25,169 nt of DNA from Apostichopus parvimensis. Its lineage: Eukaryota; Echinodermata; Holothuroidea; Aspidochirotida; Stichopodidae. The notes beneath the pieces were generated by a model. That model ran no database searches. It had not been told where the DNA came from and was given only the letters and a program-made list of their open reading frames with translations. Every line of letters begins with the position of its first letter. Within the stretch, counting starts at the first letter, position 1. The position numbers and the translations under genes were made by a program. Location of the stretch: the NCBI GenBank assembly GCA_000934455.1, contig KN886945.1, positions 56,517 to 81,685 on the forward strand, written 5' to 3'. Of this stretch, positions 9,792 to 19,987 are shown piece by piece.

Positions 9792-9931
9792 ACAACACCA
9801 TGATTAAATGTTGTATTTCGTCCACCGTACCAAACATGCTACAAAGATCAGTTTAACCCTTGCTCATCATCTGAGCATAAAATGGGATGCCAAGTTTGGA
9901 AAACACTTGTTGGTACTTGAGAGACCCCCCG

Positions 9932-11516
9932 CCCCCCCCCCCCCCCAAGATAAAATGGATATTTTAGAGACAACATCAGTACTCCTCTAACTTCTACACA
10001 TAACACATTTTAATTACACATTTTCGTTCAAACTCTTCAGTAATTATCAGTTACAACAGCTTCACATAAAGTTAAGACATATACTTGATCCTGATCAATT
10101 TTGTAACATCAACATTTGGATATTTGACATGCACTTACAGAGATTCTAATTGTAATGATACATCAGTTTAATTAAGTCATATTCATATGAGATTTAGTGA
10201 CTTTAATATAGTACTCTTGAACTCAATATTAGTTCCTATGCGGGAGTATGAGCCTGCATGCCAGAGGATGTAAAAAACCCAGAATAATGCTTGGTCGTCT
10301 AGGACAACCATCATTTTTGATAAATGCTGGTCCACACCAAACCAAGACTACATAAATGAAACTTGTATTAATCGTTGCTTTTCGGTATGAAGTACGGAAA
10401 ATCCGGACAGGTTTGGCCAGTCCACTGCTTTGAGTTTTAAGTTAGTGCCCTCTTCAGACAGAGGCAGGTAATATATTCACCAATCACTGAACACCCCTCA
10501 ATCTCACTAAGGTTGCAATCATTTAACTAATCTTTCAAGTAGTGAGTTGTTACCTACTGTATCTTACCCGACACAAAAAATTTGTGTCCCACAAATTTAA
10601 TGTATCATTTTGTTTTATTGGCAACATACCACATCAATTAAAAGATAACATCTCTCACTGAGCAGATACCAAAAGTGGGTTATTGAGGTTTCAGAGTGGT
10701 TATTCAACACAGATAATGACTTGACATAGATAAGAAAATAATTGTTTGTGATACTTGCTCCTTGAAATCTTTCAATACCTGGCAAAAACTGTAATTTTAA
10801 TTATCATAATTTGTCCAGACAATCTTGATGATGCTTACAGTTTTTAAGCCCTTTGTATGAACAGTCTGTGAAGAAAGAAGAAACCAACAAACCAACTTTA
10901 TCATTTCAACAGAGAATCTTAGTTATAATAACAAAAAATATTTGGTCCCTAGTTCAGAATTGGAAGACGAACTTGATTTTGACAGCAATTAAATTAATGC
11001 CTGTACTCATTAAATGTAACACTGGTTCATTAACTTGAGGTCAGAACTTATTATATGTGACACTGGTTCAGTAACTTAATGTTAGTACTCATTACATGAA
11101 ACACTGGTTCAGTAACGTTCATGTTAGTACTCATTACATGTAACACAGTAACTTGATGTCAGTACTCATATGTAACACTGGATGAGTAACTTGATGGCTG
11201 AGCTTCATATATGTGACACTTATATGTGACACTTATTATGTTTCAGCTCATTACATGTAACACTGGTTCAGTAACTTGATGTCCGTACTCACTATACTCA
11301 ATACTATCATACTCAATACTCATCAATACTCATTACATATGACATCATTTCAGTTACTTCATACCAGTACTTGTTACATGTTAAACCTGCAGTTTAACTT
11401 GTTACATGTAACACAGGTTCTTAAACAGGTACTCTTGTGGGTGTTGTATTGTTTAGAAAACTGTGTGCAATTTTCAATGCAATACAAGTCTTTCACTCAT
11501 ACATAGTTTGAGAACC
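9932..11516. repeat. Left copy of a ~1.5 kb segment duplicated across the gap
   Basis: It starts in a 15-base C run and ends ...TTGAGAACC exactly at the first N. The same order of sequence resumes after the gap at 11567. By eye the copies are highly similar with many small indels, the left being about 115 bp longer. No gene is recognised inside. Its right third is a tandem repeat. Confidence 0.9.
11002..11420. repeat. Minisatellite, about 40-bp degenerate unit
   Basis: Repeated phrases GTACTCATTACATGTAACAC and TGGTTCAGTAACTTGATGTC alternate with truncated units. The array is longer than its counterpart at 12650-12940. Confidence 0.8.
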
Positions 11517-11566
11517 NNNNNNNNNNNNNNNNNNNNNNNNNNNNNNNNNNNNNNNNNNNNNNNNNN
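11517..11566. other. Assembly gap of 50 N
   Basis: Exactly 50 N, a conventional placeholder length. The true distance is unknown and may be negative, meaning overlap. Confidence 0.98.
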
Positions 11567-13037
11567 CCCCCCCCCCCAAGATAAAATGGATATTTTAGAG
11601 ACAACATCAGTACTCCTCTAACTTCTACACATAACACATTTTAATTACACATTTTCGTTCAAACTCTTCAGTAATTATCAGTTACAACAGCTTCACATAA
11701 AGTTAAGACATATACTTGATCCTGATCAATTTTGTAACATCAACATTTGGATATTTGACATGCACTTACAGAGATTCTAACTGTAATGATACATCAGTTT
11801 AATTAAGTCATATTCATATGATATTTAGTGACTTTAATATAGTACTCTTGAACTCAATATTAGTTCCTATGCGGAAGTATGAGCCTGCATGCCAGAGGAT
11901 GTAAAAAACCCAGAATAATGCTTGGTCGTCTAGGACAACCATCATTTTTGAGAAATGCTGGTCCACACCAAACCAAGACTACATAAATGAAACTTGTATT
12001 AATCGTTGCTTTTCGGTATGAAGTGCGGAAAGTCCGGACAGGTTTGGCCAGTCCGCTGCTTTGGGTTATAACTTTGTGCCCTTTTAATATATTCACCAAT
12101 GACTTAACACCCCTCAATCTCACTAAGAAATATACCTGGTTGCAATCATTTAACTCATCTTTCAAGTAGTCAGTTGTTACCTACTGTATCGTACCCGACC
12201 GCAAACATTTTGTGTCCCACAAATTTAACATCATATTGTTTCATTTGCGACATATCATATCAATTTAACAGATAACATCTCTCATTGAGCACTGAGCAGA
12301 TACCTCAAGCGGCTCATTGAAGTTTGAGAGTGGAAATTAAACACAGATAATGGCTAGACATAGATCAGAAAATTGTTTGTGATACTTGCTCATTGAAATT
12401 CAATATCTGGCAAAAACTAATTTTTAATCATCAGAAATAGGATATGTCCAGACAATCTTGTTGATGCTTTTTTATGACCTTTGTATGAACAGTGTTAAAA
12501 AAGAAGAACCAACAAACCAAGTGTATCATTTGTACGGAGAATCTTAGTCACAATAACAAAAAATATTTGGTCCCTGGTTCAGAATTGGAAGACGAACTTT
12601 TTGACAGCAATTTTGACAGCAACATTTTGACAGCAATTAAATGAATACCTGTATTCATTACATGTAACATTGGTTCAGGAGACTTGATGTCCGTACTTAT
12701 ATGTAACACTGGATCAGTAACTCGATGTCAGAGCTTATTTTATGTAAAACTGATGTCAGTACTCATTATATGTAACACTGGTTCAGTAACTTGATATCAG
12801 TACTTGTTACATGAGACATCATTTCAGTTACTTCATATCAATATTCATTACATCATTTCAGTTACTTCATACCAGTACTTGTTACATGTTAAACTTGCAG
12901 TTCAACTTAATGTCAGTACTCGTTACATGTAACACAGGTTCTTAAATGGGTACTCTTGTGGGTGTTGTATTGTTTAGAAAACTGTGTGCAATTTTCAATG
13001 CAATACAAGTCTTTCACTCATACATAGTTTGAGAACC
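11567..13037. repeat. Right copy of the ~1.5 kb segment
   Basis: It begins with an 11-base C run directly after the gap and runs to TTGAGAACC, where the left copy stops; the sequence here continues with CAGGATTAATTTGG. Small differences from the left copy include a missing segment near 12075 and an added ATATACC phrase near 12130. Confidence 0.9.
12650..12940. repeat. Minisatellite, shorter counterpart of 11002-11420
   Basis: The same degenerate unit of about 40 bp with fewer copies. Just before it, TTTTGACAGCAA is repeated three times (about 12598-12636), where the left copy has it once. Confidence 0.75.
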
Positions 13038-13108
13038 CAGGATTAATTTGGATTTTTCTTTCTTTTCTTTCTCATTTTGTGTTGAAATCATGAATATTTA
13101 TAAGATCT

Positions 13109-13227
13109 ACACAGATGCACACTTTAATGACTTCTTGTTTAATATCATTAATGTCATTCAAACAAAACACAGATTCACACATTACTGACTTCTTGTCTAA
13201 TGTCATTAATGTCATTCAAACAAAACC
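13109..13227. repeat. Two-copy 58-bp tandem repeat
   Basis: TGACTTCTTGT at 13128 recurs at 13186, followed in both copies by TAAT.TCATTAATGTCATTC and AAACAAAAC. Confidence 0.85.
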
Positions 13228-13946
13228 GACCGATCGCTACTTTGTTTATTAGGCTAATTTACAATAGGTTGAGACACAAATCAAAAAACTACTTTTGAAT
13301 GAATTGAATGAAAAACTACTCTTCAATTTAATAAATTCGAAAAATAAATGGCCCTGAACTCTTTCCTTTTTTAGAGTAAAAGGATTTAAGCCAAAAAAAA
13401 AATACAGAATGATAAATTGCATGCTAAGATAGATACCTACAATGGCTAAGATAGATACCTACAATGGCTGTGATTTATGTACAGAATCAGTGCAAAATGT
13501 TATAGTTGAATTATTAAAATAAACAAACAAAAATTTCTCCTAGATGACAGATCAAGGGAGATATTAAAGAAAGATGGAATATGATAACAAAATAGGAATG
13601 AGAATCATAATGGAATTGACTTTATAGACTGGAGTAAATTAAAATCGTAGAATGATAATGACGTTTCCATAGAAACCCAATCAATCATTATTAAATCAAT
13701 CAGTTTTGGAAACCAAAACTGATCAACTTCATTTCATAAAATATGCTAGCATGATCACCTATGGTCCACGTTTAACACCAACAACCCTTTGATTGATTGA
13801 TTGATTGAAACATGATATTGCAATACAATCGTACACAGCATATCAATGATAATCTAATATATAGATGGAAATTAAGAAAAACAAAATCAAGAAGTTCTTT
13901 CCACTAACGTGTTGAAAATGAAAGACAAAATGATGAAAGGGAATAA
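13228..13946. other. AT-rich intergenic stretch with small repeats
   Basis: It holds a 24-bp tandem duplication (GCTAAGATAGATACCTACAA, about 13421-13467) and a short GATT run near 13790-13806. I see no coding frame. Confidence 0.45.
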
Positions 13947-14264
13947 GAACTTTTCTTAGGAACTGTCAGAAGTAGGAGGCTGATGAGGCTGCAGCATCAT
14001 GCAGCCTTGCTGCATAGGACATAGGAACCTTTCTTAGGAACAGTGTCAAACATAGGATGCTGAGGAGGCTGCAGCATCATGAAGCCAGGCTGCATAGCAG
14101 TTAAGAACCTTTCTTAGGAACTGTGTCAAAAGTAGGATGCTGAGGAGGCTGCAGCTTCATGCAGCCTGGCTGTGTAGGACATAAGAACCTTTCTTAGGAA
14201 CTGTGTCTAAAGTAGGAGGCTGATGAGGCTGCAGCATCATGCAGCTAGGCTGCATACAACATAA
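13947..14264. repeat. Four-copy ~80-bp minisatellite with an internal hairpin
   Basis: Copies start with GAAC at 13947, 14025, 14105 and 14185 (periods 78, 80, 80). Each holds CTTAGGAAC, GTAGGA and then GGCTGCA-6 nt-TGCAGCC. The arms are perfect in copies 1 and 3 and have one mismatch in copies 2 and 4. Confidence 0.9.
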
Positions 14265-14589
14265 TATATTGTGCTCCACAGTTTCACACAAATAGACACT
14301 GCAGATGTTCAGAGCCAACATCTAATGTTTCATATTGATTCAATCCTAGCTGAGCAGAATTTTGCAGCTACTGCAGCTTTGCTCTTTGCCACAGTCTCTT
14401 AGCTGTTTTCCAATGAGGATGGTTAGGTTTCTGTGTCCTTTAAAGTCCCAGTCTGCATGCCATAAAATGTAAGAATTTAAGGGACTGGTCCATGAAAAAT
14501 CTGGCAGAACTGAGTGTTTAATCACTGATCACTTGATATGCTATTTTCAACTGCCAAACTTCCTGGAAAGGTGGCATCTCCCATCGATC

Positions 14590-14776
14590 AGTTATTATCA
14601 TGCACGACCATGCATGATAAGTTATTATCATGCATGATAAGTTATTATCATGAATGATCATGTATGATCAGTTATTATCATGCATGATCATGCATGATTA
14701 GTTATTATCATGCATGATCATGTATGATCAGTTATTATCATGCATGATCATGCATGATTAGTTATTATCATGCATT
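14590..14776. repeat. 30-bp tandem repeat of ATGCATGATC type
   Basis: AGTTATTATCATG starts at 14590, 14620, 14640, 14670, 14700, 14730 and 14760; one unit is 20 bp and the rest are 30. Units alternate between GATC-ending and GATT-ending forms, giving a 60-bp higher-order period in 14640-14760. ATCATGCATGAT is palindromic. Confidence 0.9.
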
Positions 14777-15785
14777 AATCATTACTAGGTACATTCTGGT
14801 AAACTTACTGCAAAACAACAAACTGAAGCAAAAACTGTTGGATTTAAGGAATTAGCAAATTTTAAATTATTTCATTTAATGAAACTATATTATTACAAAT
14901 CACTATAATTAATCATAATGTACTATTAATAAGGGGACCAGAGTAGTCGATTAACATTTAAAAGGATTGTCTGGTGAGAAACATATATTTATGACACTTC
15001 AACCGAAAGGCCCCCAAGAAAACAACCAATCAACCAACCAATCAACCAAAAGGTGAAAAAAAAAAACAAAAAATTGTGAAAAACCCTGGAACCTTGGGAA
15101 AAAAAAAGCCAACAAAGTGTAGAATTCACCTTAAAATACAGAACATTTTAAAGTAATTTTAATAAGCAGTCAACTCCAGCCACCAGAAAATGCTTCAAAG
15201 GTGATTTAGTTTGTAACATGATACCTCCACACCATGTCAAGAATCTACCACCACAAAGCATGGACTACTATATCCCTCTTTATCACATAGCCACACTGCA
15301 GCAACAACATATGCAGAAAATGTACCGTATGAATATTCATGACATAATTTGCATAACAGAACTTCAAAGGGGAGACACAAATCAAACTTCCATCTTTAGC
15401 TTAATATATGACAGTAACTCTTTGTGAAGAAACAGCTCCCACCACACACAGCTAAGAAAAAACTTGCTCTGTTTTGTTGGGAAATATTTTTTTGTTTTAA
15501 GCTGTCACTTTTGTTAATTATCTGTGTTCCCCTAATTAATGCCCTAAGGGTCTGAAGTTTAACTTTCTGCTTTCCTTTCCATATTTTGAAGATAGAATGT
15601 TAATAGAAAAATTAGAGAAAAGCATTTGCAATATAAGCGATGTCCTTTTACAGAAAATAAACATTTTCATAAATTTGTAATAGATGAAGAAGACATAGAA
15701 ATGTGGAGCAAATATGGCTTGATGATGTCATGTTTAGACGTGATCAAGGCTTTAGTCTCGATCAAGACTTGATTATTCTTTAGAT
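14777..15785. other. Intergenic stretch, no gene recognised
   Basis: There is a short CAACCAAT repeat near 15024-15050 and several A runs. The 69-codon frame at 15218-15427 shows no family features and I do not call it. Confidence 0.45.
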
Positions 15786-16145
15786 CAGGGGTGGGCAACC
15801 TTTTTTGAATGAAATGGGCCAGATATTAGGAGTGAAAAATTGACTGGGCCGCACCTAACCAACGACCTGCTGTTGATTTCAAACCTTTTATTCCGAGGAC
15901 TTTCAAGCAATAGGTGTGTGTGTTCACAAAAACATAATATCAATACAGTCCAGTTGATAATTAATGGTGATAATAGACCTACCTGACAGCATCATTAGTG
16001 CCGATAAATTCTAAGCAGCTAGCTCATTTTTTTGTGATGATGTAAACAAGATTGTGTTTTTTCTTTCCTTGAGACATCTCACAGGTTGCAAAAAATTCAC
16101 TGGCGGGCCGCATGTGGCCCGCGGGCCGTAGGTTGCCCACCCGAG
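15786..16145. mobile_element. hAT-type MITE, 360 bp
   Basis: The left end CAGGGGTGGGCAACCT and the right end AGGTTGCCCACCCGAG are inverted with 14 of 16 positions matching. The element is flanked by CTTTAGAT (15778-15785) and CTTCAGAT (16146-16153), an 8-bp target duplication with one change. The CAGGGGTGGGCAAC terminus is a familiar hAT signature. Inside, GGGCCGCA and GGCGGGCCGCATG occur near the ends. No transposase frame is present. Confidence 0.9.
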
Positions 16146-16153
16146 CTTCAGAT

Positions 16154-17528
16154 GGAAATTTCAGACTTCCATGACTTCCAAATTCTCATTCCTTTGTTCA
16201 ATAAGACTATTGGAAAACAAATTCACTCAACTTTCTGAAGCACAACGACAGGATAAACAAGATTTGACCAAGCCTCCCTCTTTGTCATCAGACAATATAT
16301 AGATTATAAATCATATTGTTTTTTTACCATTTCGTTGTAAATTTAGTACAAATAGAGCAGTTTTGCAAATAATATTTTGCAAAGACTTACATATATATTA
16401 AATAAAGGTGATTTGCCCTTAACATTGTCTATCTTAAAAGGCACTTGTAAAGTTAATTGTAAATGTTAAATGGAATTACAGATACATTTTTTTGTTGTTA
16501 AATTTAAGCCAGAATACAAAAGTATAAAGGTCTCATATTTCAAAAACAAGAATTAAATTTATATTGTGTTATAATTAAAAAAAAATTTTTAAAAAAGTGG
16601 AGACATCAACCAATCAAATTGATGATTAAACTTAGAAAAATAAAGTTTACATTATCATAATTCTTTATGAACAAGGTACAGACTGATAATTCTTTAAAAC
16701 TAGTGAAGGCATCCTTCCATGAAGGCACGATATGGTGAAGGCATACCACAAGTAAGGCAGATACGACGAATCGAGGAAAGGCATATATCAGATTGTGAAG
16801 ACATGAATGGAAATATTTGGAAGACTTCATATTGATCACTTTTTAATTAAAACTAAAATGGAAGGAAAATCTAATTAGAATATTAAACTGTTTTTAATAC
16901 CCAAATGGAACCATTTTTCAAGTTTTTCTCTTTTCAGATTAAAATCTATGTCAGAATACATAGAACAGGTAAGGGTCCACATGTTACGATACACTTTACT
17001 GCTGGGCTGATTAACTCCGGCAATAACACATTTAACCACTTCCTGAAAATGACAAAGAGTTGGACATTTGCCAATAAATTGTTGATTTTTAATTCAGGTT
17101 CCGAATAATGATAAGCACATGGAAATGAGCTGAAGAATCATAACCTCAATTAGACCCGAACTTGTTTATTTTCCGTCACAGCTATTAAATAAACTTACCA
17201 GCTTTAACGTACTGCTACACACAATAAGTTTTACTGTGACATAATCTGTGTTGACTCTCTCTGTACAAAGGAGTCAAATATGTGCAATTACCTATGTTAT
17301 GCTTTAAACAGCAAATTTGACTGGTACCCCTAATTTCATACCAAAAAAGTAACCAGAGTGGAAGGTTTGGAGATTTTGAAAGGACAATTGTGGAAGCTTG
17401 ATTTCTACTTACAAAGTGGCTGGAAGACTTATGTAGCCGACATTCTGATTCAAACGATGCCTAATACCTGTAATTTAATAAACTTCAGTGGAAGACTAAT
17501 TCAAAACTTATATATGTGCCAAGAAGAA
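16154..17528. other. AT-rich stretch upstream of the truncated SINE
   Basis: There is no clear gene. AAGGCA recurs at irregular spacing in 16705-16795. One splice-site pair is listed separately at 16938-16968. Confidence 0.4.
16938..16968 (+). other. Possible 31-nt microexon
   Basis: A strong acceptor (TTCTCTTTTCAG, ending 16937) and a strong donor (CAG|GTAAGG at 16969) frame 31 nt. No partner exons are recognised, so it may be chance. Confidence 0.15.
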
Positions 17529-17643
17529 TATGTATGTATGTATTGTATTTTTAGATCCTCCTGCAAGCAGGAACTCTCGAAGAAGCCTCATTGGCTTATC
17601 AAAGTCACAAGCTGACCGAAGTCAGTCTCTTACATTCATATTT
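17529..17643 (-). mobile_element. 5'-truncated SINE copy with microsatellite tail
   Basis: On the minus strand, 17643-17544 repeats the conserved 3' block of the SINE at 3136-3369: CTGAC-TTCG-GTCAG (17625-17612), AAGCC-AATGA-GGCTT (17597-17583) and CCTGC-TT-GCAGG (17571-17560). It ends in an (ATAC)n tail (17543-17529). There is no tRNA-like head beyond 17643, so this copy is truncated at its 5' end. That, and a simple-sequence tail, are usual for sequences copied by LINE machinery. Confidence 0.7.
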
Positions 17644-17845
17644 GCTTAATGTTTCAAACAGACATTACATCACTCACATCTTACGTAAATATATCGTAAA
17701 ATGCTAATTTGCACCCATCCTTCATAAATGTATGGGACCAAATAAGCATTATTAGAATTGATATGGTGTTCGACTGCTCTGTATCATAGAAAATGATATA
17801 ATATGATACACGTAATATGATGCGACTCATGCAATATTCAAAACA

Positions 17846-18271
17846 TCAAGGTGCTATCGTGACTAATCGTAATATAAATCACATCCTACCATAGGATATC
17901 ATATGACATCCTGCGACGTAATGTCAAGCAGCTCTTTTCATGATACATTACGGAATCAAGATGTTATCGTAACTTAAATTACATCATATCACACGATATC
18001 ATATGACTTCATTTGATATCACACGTATCCATGTCATGTTTGGACTCATATATGATACATTATAGCATCAAGCTGCTATAATGAGTAATCGTAACTTATG
18101 TTACATCACATCATTTGATATCACACATATCCCGGTGTCATCTACGACACACTATAGCATCAAGCTGCTATAATGAGTAATCGTAACTTATGTTACATCA
18201 CATCATTTGATATCACACATATCCCGGTGTCATCTACGACACACTATAGCATCAAGCTGCTATAATGATTA
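17846..18271. repeat. Tandem repeat: two divergent ~110-bp units, then 92-bp units with a hairpin
   Basis: TATAGCA-TCAAGC-TGCTATA starts at 18061, 18153 and 18245, an exact 92-bp period. The first two units are almost identical; the third breaks off at about 18271. Degenerate relatives start near 17846 and 17956 (spacing about 110) and lack perfect arms. ATATCATATGA and TGATATCACAC phrases recur. The array ends about 70 bp after the stop of the zinc-finger gene, so it may be transcribed in that gene's 3' UTR. Confidence 0.9.
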
Positions 18272-18343
18272 ATTGTCACCACATACATACATGGATCAAC
18301 AACCATCAAATTAAACGGTTAACTCCGTCCGTCGGCAATTTCG

Positions 18344-19981
18344 CTACTCCATTTTCGGCCACTCCATGAAATGTCGAGAGGTGTGTCGCCTCCACGTCTC
18401 CTGGCCTACCAGCTTCCGGTCGCAGTATTTGCAGACGTATTCTTTGGAGATGTGGTCCTTGTTGACGGCGACGGACTTCTGTTTCGGAGACTTGGGTTTC
18501 TCCTCTTTGAGTTGTCTCTGCTTATCCTTCTTCGGCGTGGCCGGCTTCTCGTCCTGGGCGTCGCCGTTGCAGACTCTCCAGCCGGGGTCCATCCTGAAGG
18601 GCGCCACGTCCGAGTCGCTGTCCCCGTCGAGGTCGATCTCACCCTCCGATAGCTCCTCCTCCTTATTGCTGCCAAAGTTATCCAGGATCACCGTGTTGTG
18701 CTTCTGGAATTCGTCGAACTCGATCTTGAGGGTGGAGTGCTCCGTCCTCCGTTTCTTTGAGGGCTTTTCGTCCAGGGAGACGGAGAACCGGCTGCACTTC
18801 TTGCTGTTCTTGTGCGTCCGCAGGTGCTCGACAAAGACGTGCTTGAAAGGCGACTCGTAGCTGCATTTCGGGCAGCGGTAATTCTTGTTCTGGGAGTGGA
18901 TCTGCCGGTGGGTGACGTAGTCCTCCTCGACCGTGGTGGTATAGTGACAGAGGTTGCACGTGTACTTCTTGATCTCCTCGTGGAGACTGACGTGGCGCTT
19001 GATGGAGAACGCCTGACTGGACGAGAAGGAGCAGTAGGGGCATTGCAGAGGGCGCTTACCGATGTGCATCTGAAGGTGCTCCCGCAGCGACTTGGGGACG
19101 GTCGAGGCGAACGGGCAGTAATTGCATTTGAATGGCTTCTCACGGGTGTGGGTGCGGATGTGGACGTTGAGGTGACCCTTTTGGCTGGAGCTGTAAGGGC
19201 AGAGGTCACACTTGAAGGGCTTTGCTCCGGTGTGTATGGTGGTGTGCTGGATCAGGTTGTGCTTCCTCATCGTGGTGTAGTCGCAGACTTCGCACTTGAA
19301 GATTCGGGTGTGGTGGGCGTACTTCATCACGTGGACTTTCAGGATCTCCCTGCTGGAACAACGGTACGAGCACCCCTGGCACTTGAAGGGCCTCTCCTGG
19401 CTGTGGGTCCGCAGGTGGACCTTGAGGTGCATCTCCTGCAGGGTGGAATAGTCGCAGAGGTGGCACTTGTGGGGTTTGAAACCTTTGTGCATGCGCATGT
19501 GGATCACCATCAGTCCCCGCCGGACGGTGGTGAACCCGCAGACCCTGCAGACGTAGGGACTGTCTCCGTCGTGGATCAGGGCGTGGCTCATGATGCCGCT
19601 GTAATACGGGGAGGTAAACGTGCACACGTCACATTCGTACATGTCGTCGTTCGGGTTCTTGTGGAACGTGCTGGGTTCGTTGTGCTGTTCGCCCTCTTCT
19701 TCTCCGTCGTCTTTGTTGTTGTTGTTATCGTCTTCAACGCTATTCTGTACCCCTTCGGTCACCTCCAGAGAGGGATGCTCGAGAGTCAACGCCACGTCGT
19801 ACACTGCGATGCCGTCCAGGTGGTCCATACCATCTTTGGCTTTACCCGGAGAACTCTCTGCGTGAATGTTCGGAGCCTCGCTGGCAGGATTCGGTGAGAA
19901 CCCTTTACGATGAGGTGGTTTGATCTTCAAGATGTTTCCGGCTTTGCCGCCTTTACCCCTTCCCTTCTTCTCCTGTGGCAT
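18344..19981 (-). CDS. C2H2 zinc-finger protein, 11 fingers, intronless coding region
   Basis: The predicted product is a nuclear DNA-binding regulator of 545 residues. The N-terminus is lysine/glycine-rich (MPQEKKGRGKGGK), followed by an acidic stretch (residues 83-99). Ten clustered C2H2 fingers follow, with first cysteines at 117, 145, 173, 201, 230, 258, 286, 314, 342 and 370. Finger 4 has a longer H-H spacing (H217 to H223). Linkers HTGAKPF and HTREKPF are close to the TGEKP consensus. After a basic KPSKKRR (407-412), an acidic SEGEIDLDGDSDSD and a K/P-rich segment, an isolated finger closes the protein (C517, C520, H533, H537). Many fingers have the CxxCxY/F(S/T) form seen in REST and ZFP64, and a finger array plus distant C-terminal finger recalls REST. 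Orthology is unproven. The coding region is visibly G+C-rich against AT-rich flanks. An in-frame TGA at 19987-19985 fixes the ATG. Confidence 0.92.
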   Translation of the reverse strand: MPQEKKGRGKGGKAGNILKIKPPHRKGFSPNPASEAPNIHAESSPGKAKDGMDHLDGIAVYDVALTLEHPSLEVTEGVQNSVEDDNNNNKDDGEEEGEQHNEPSTFHKNPNDDMYECDVCTFTSPYYSGIMSHALIHDGDSPYVCRVCGFTTVRRGLMVIHMRMHKGFKPHKCHLCDYSTLQEMHLKVHLRTHSQERPFKCQGCSYRCSSREILKVHVMKYAHHTRIFKCEVCDYTTMRKHNLIQHTTIHTGAKPFKCDLCPYSSSQKGHLNVHIRTHTREKPFKCNYCPFASTVPKSLREHLQMHIGKRPLQCPYCSFSSSQAFSIKRHVSLHEEIKKYTCNLCHYTTTVEEDYVTHRQIHSQNKNYRCPKCSYESPFKHVFVEHLRTHKNSKKCSRFSVSLDEKPSKKRRTEHSTLKIEFDEFQKHNTVILDNFGSNKEEELSEGEIDLDGDSDSDVAPFRMDPGWRVCNGDAQDEKPATPKKDKQRQLKEEKPKSPKQKSVAVNKDHISKEYVCKYCDRKLVGQETWRRHTSRHFMEWPKME

Positions 19982-19987
19982 CTTTCA

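Noticed and set aside
11860..12165. 101-codon minus-strand frame in the right copy of the duplication
   Set aside because: In the left copy the matching frame is broken by indels and substitutions, so it is not conserved as protein.
14590..14776. CRISPR-like array of regular 30-bp repeats
   Set aside because: Units are contiguous with no unique spacers, and the DNA is animal.
17546..17643. Possible hammerhead ribozyme in the three-hairpin block
   Set aside because: The required CUGANGA and GAAA core is absent on both strands; CUGACCGA has an extra base.
18812..19897. 361-codon plus-strand open frame
   Set aside because: It is fully antisense to the zinc-finger coding exon. Its absence of stops follows from the biased codons of that G+C-rich exon, and its translation is repetitive V/L/G/D-rich without domains.
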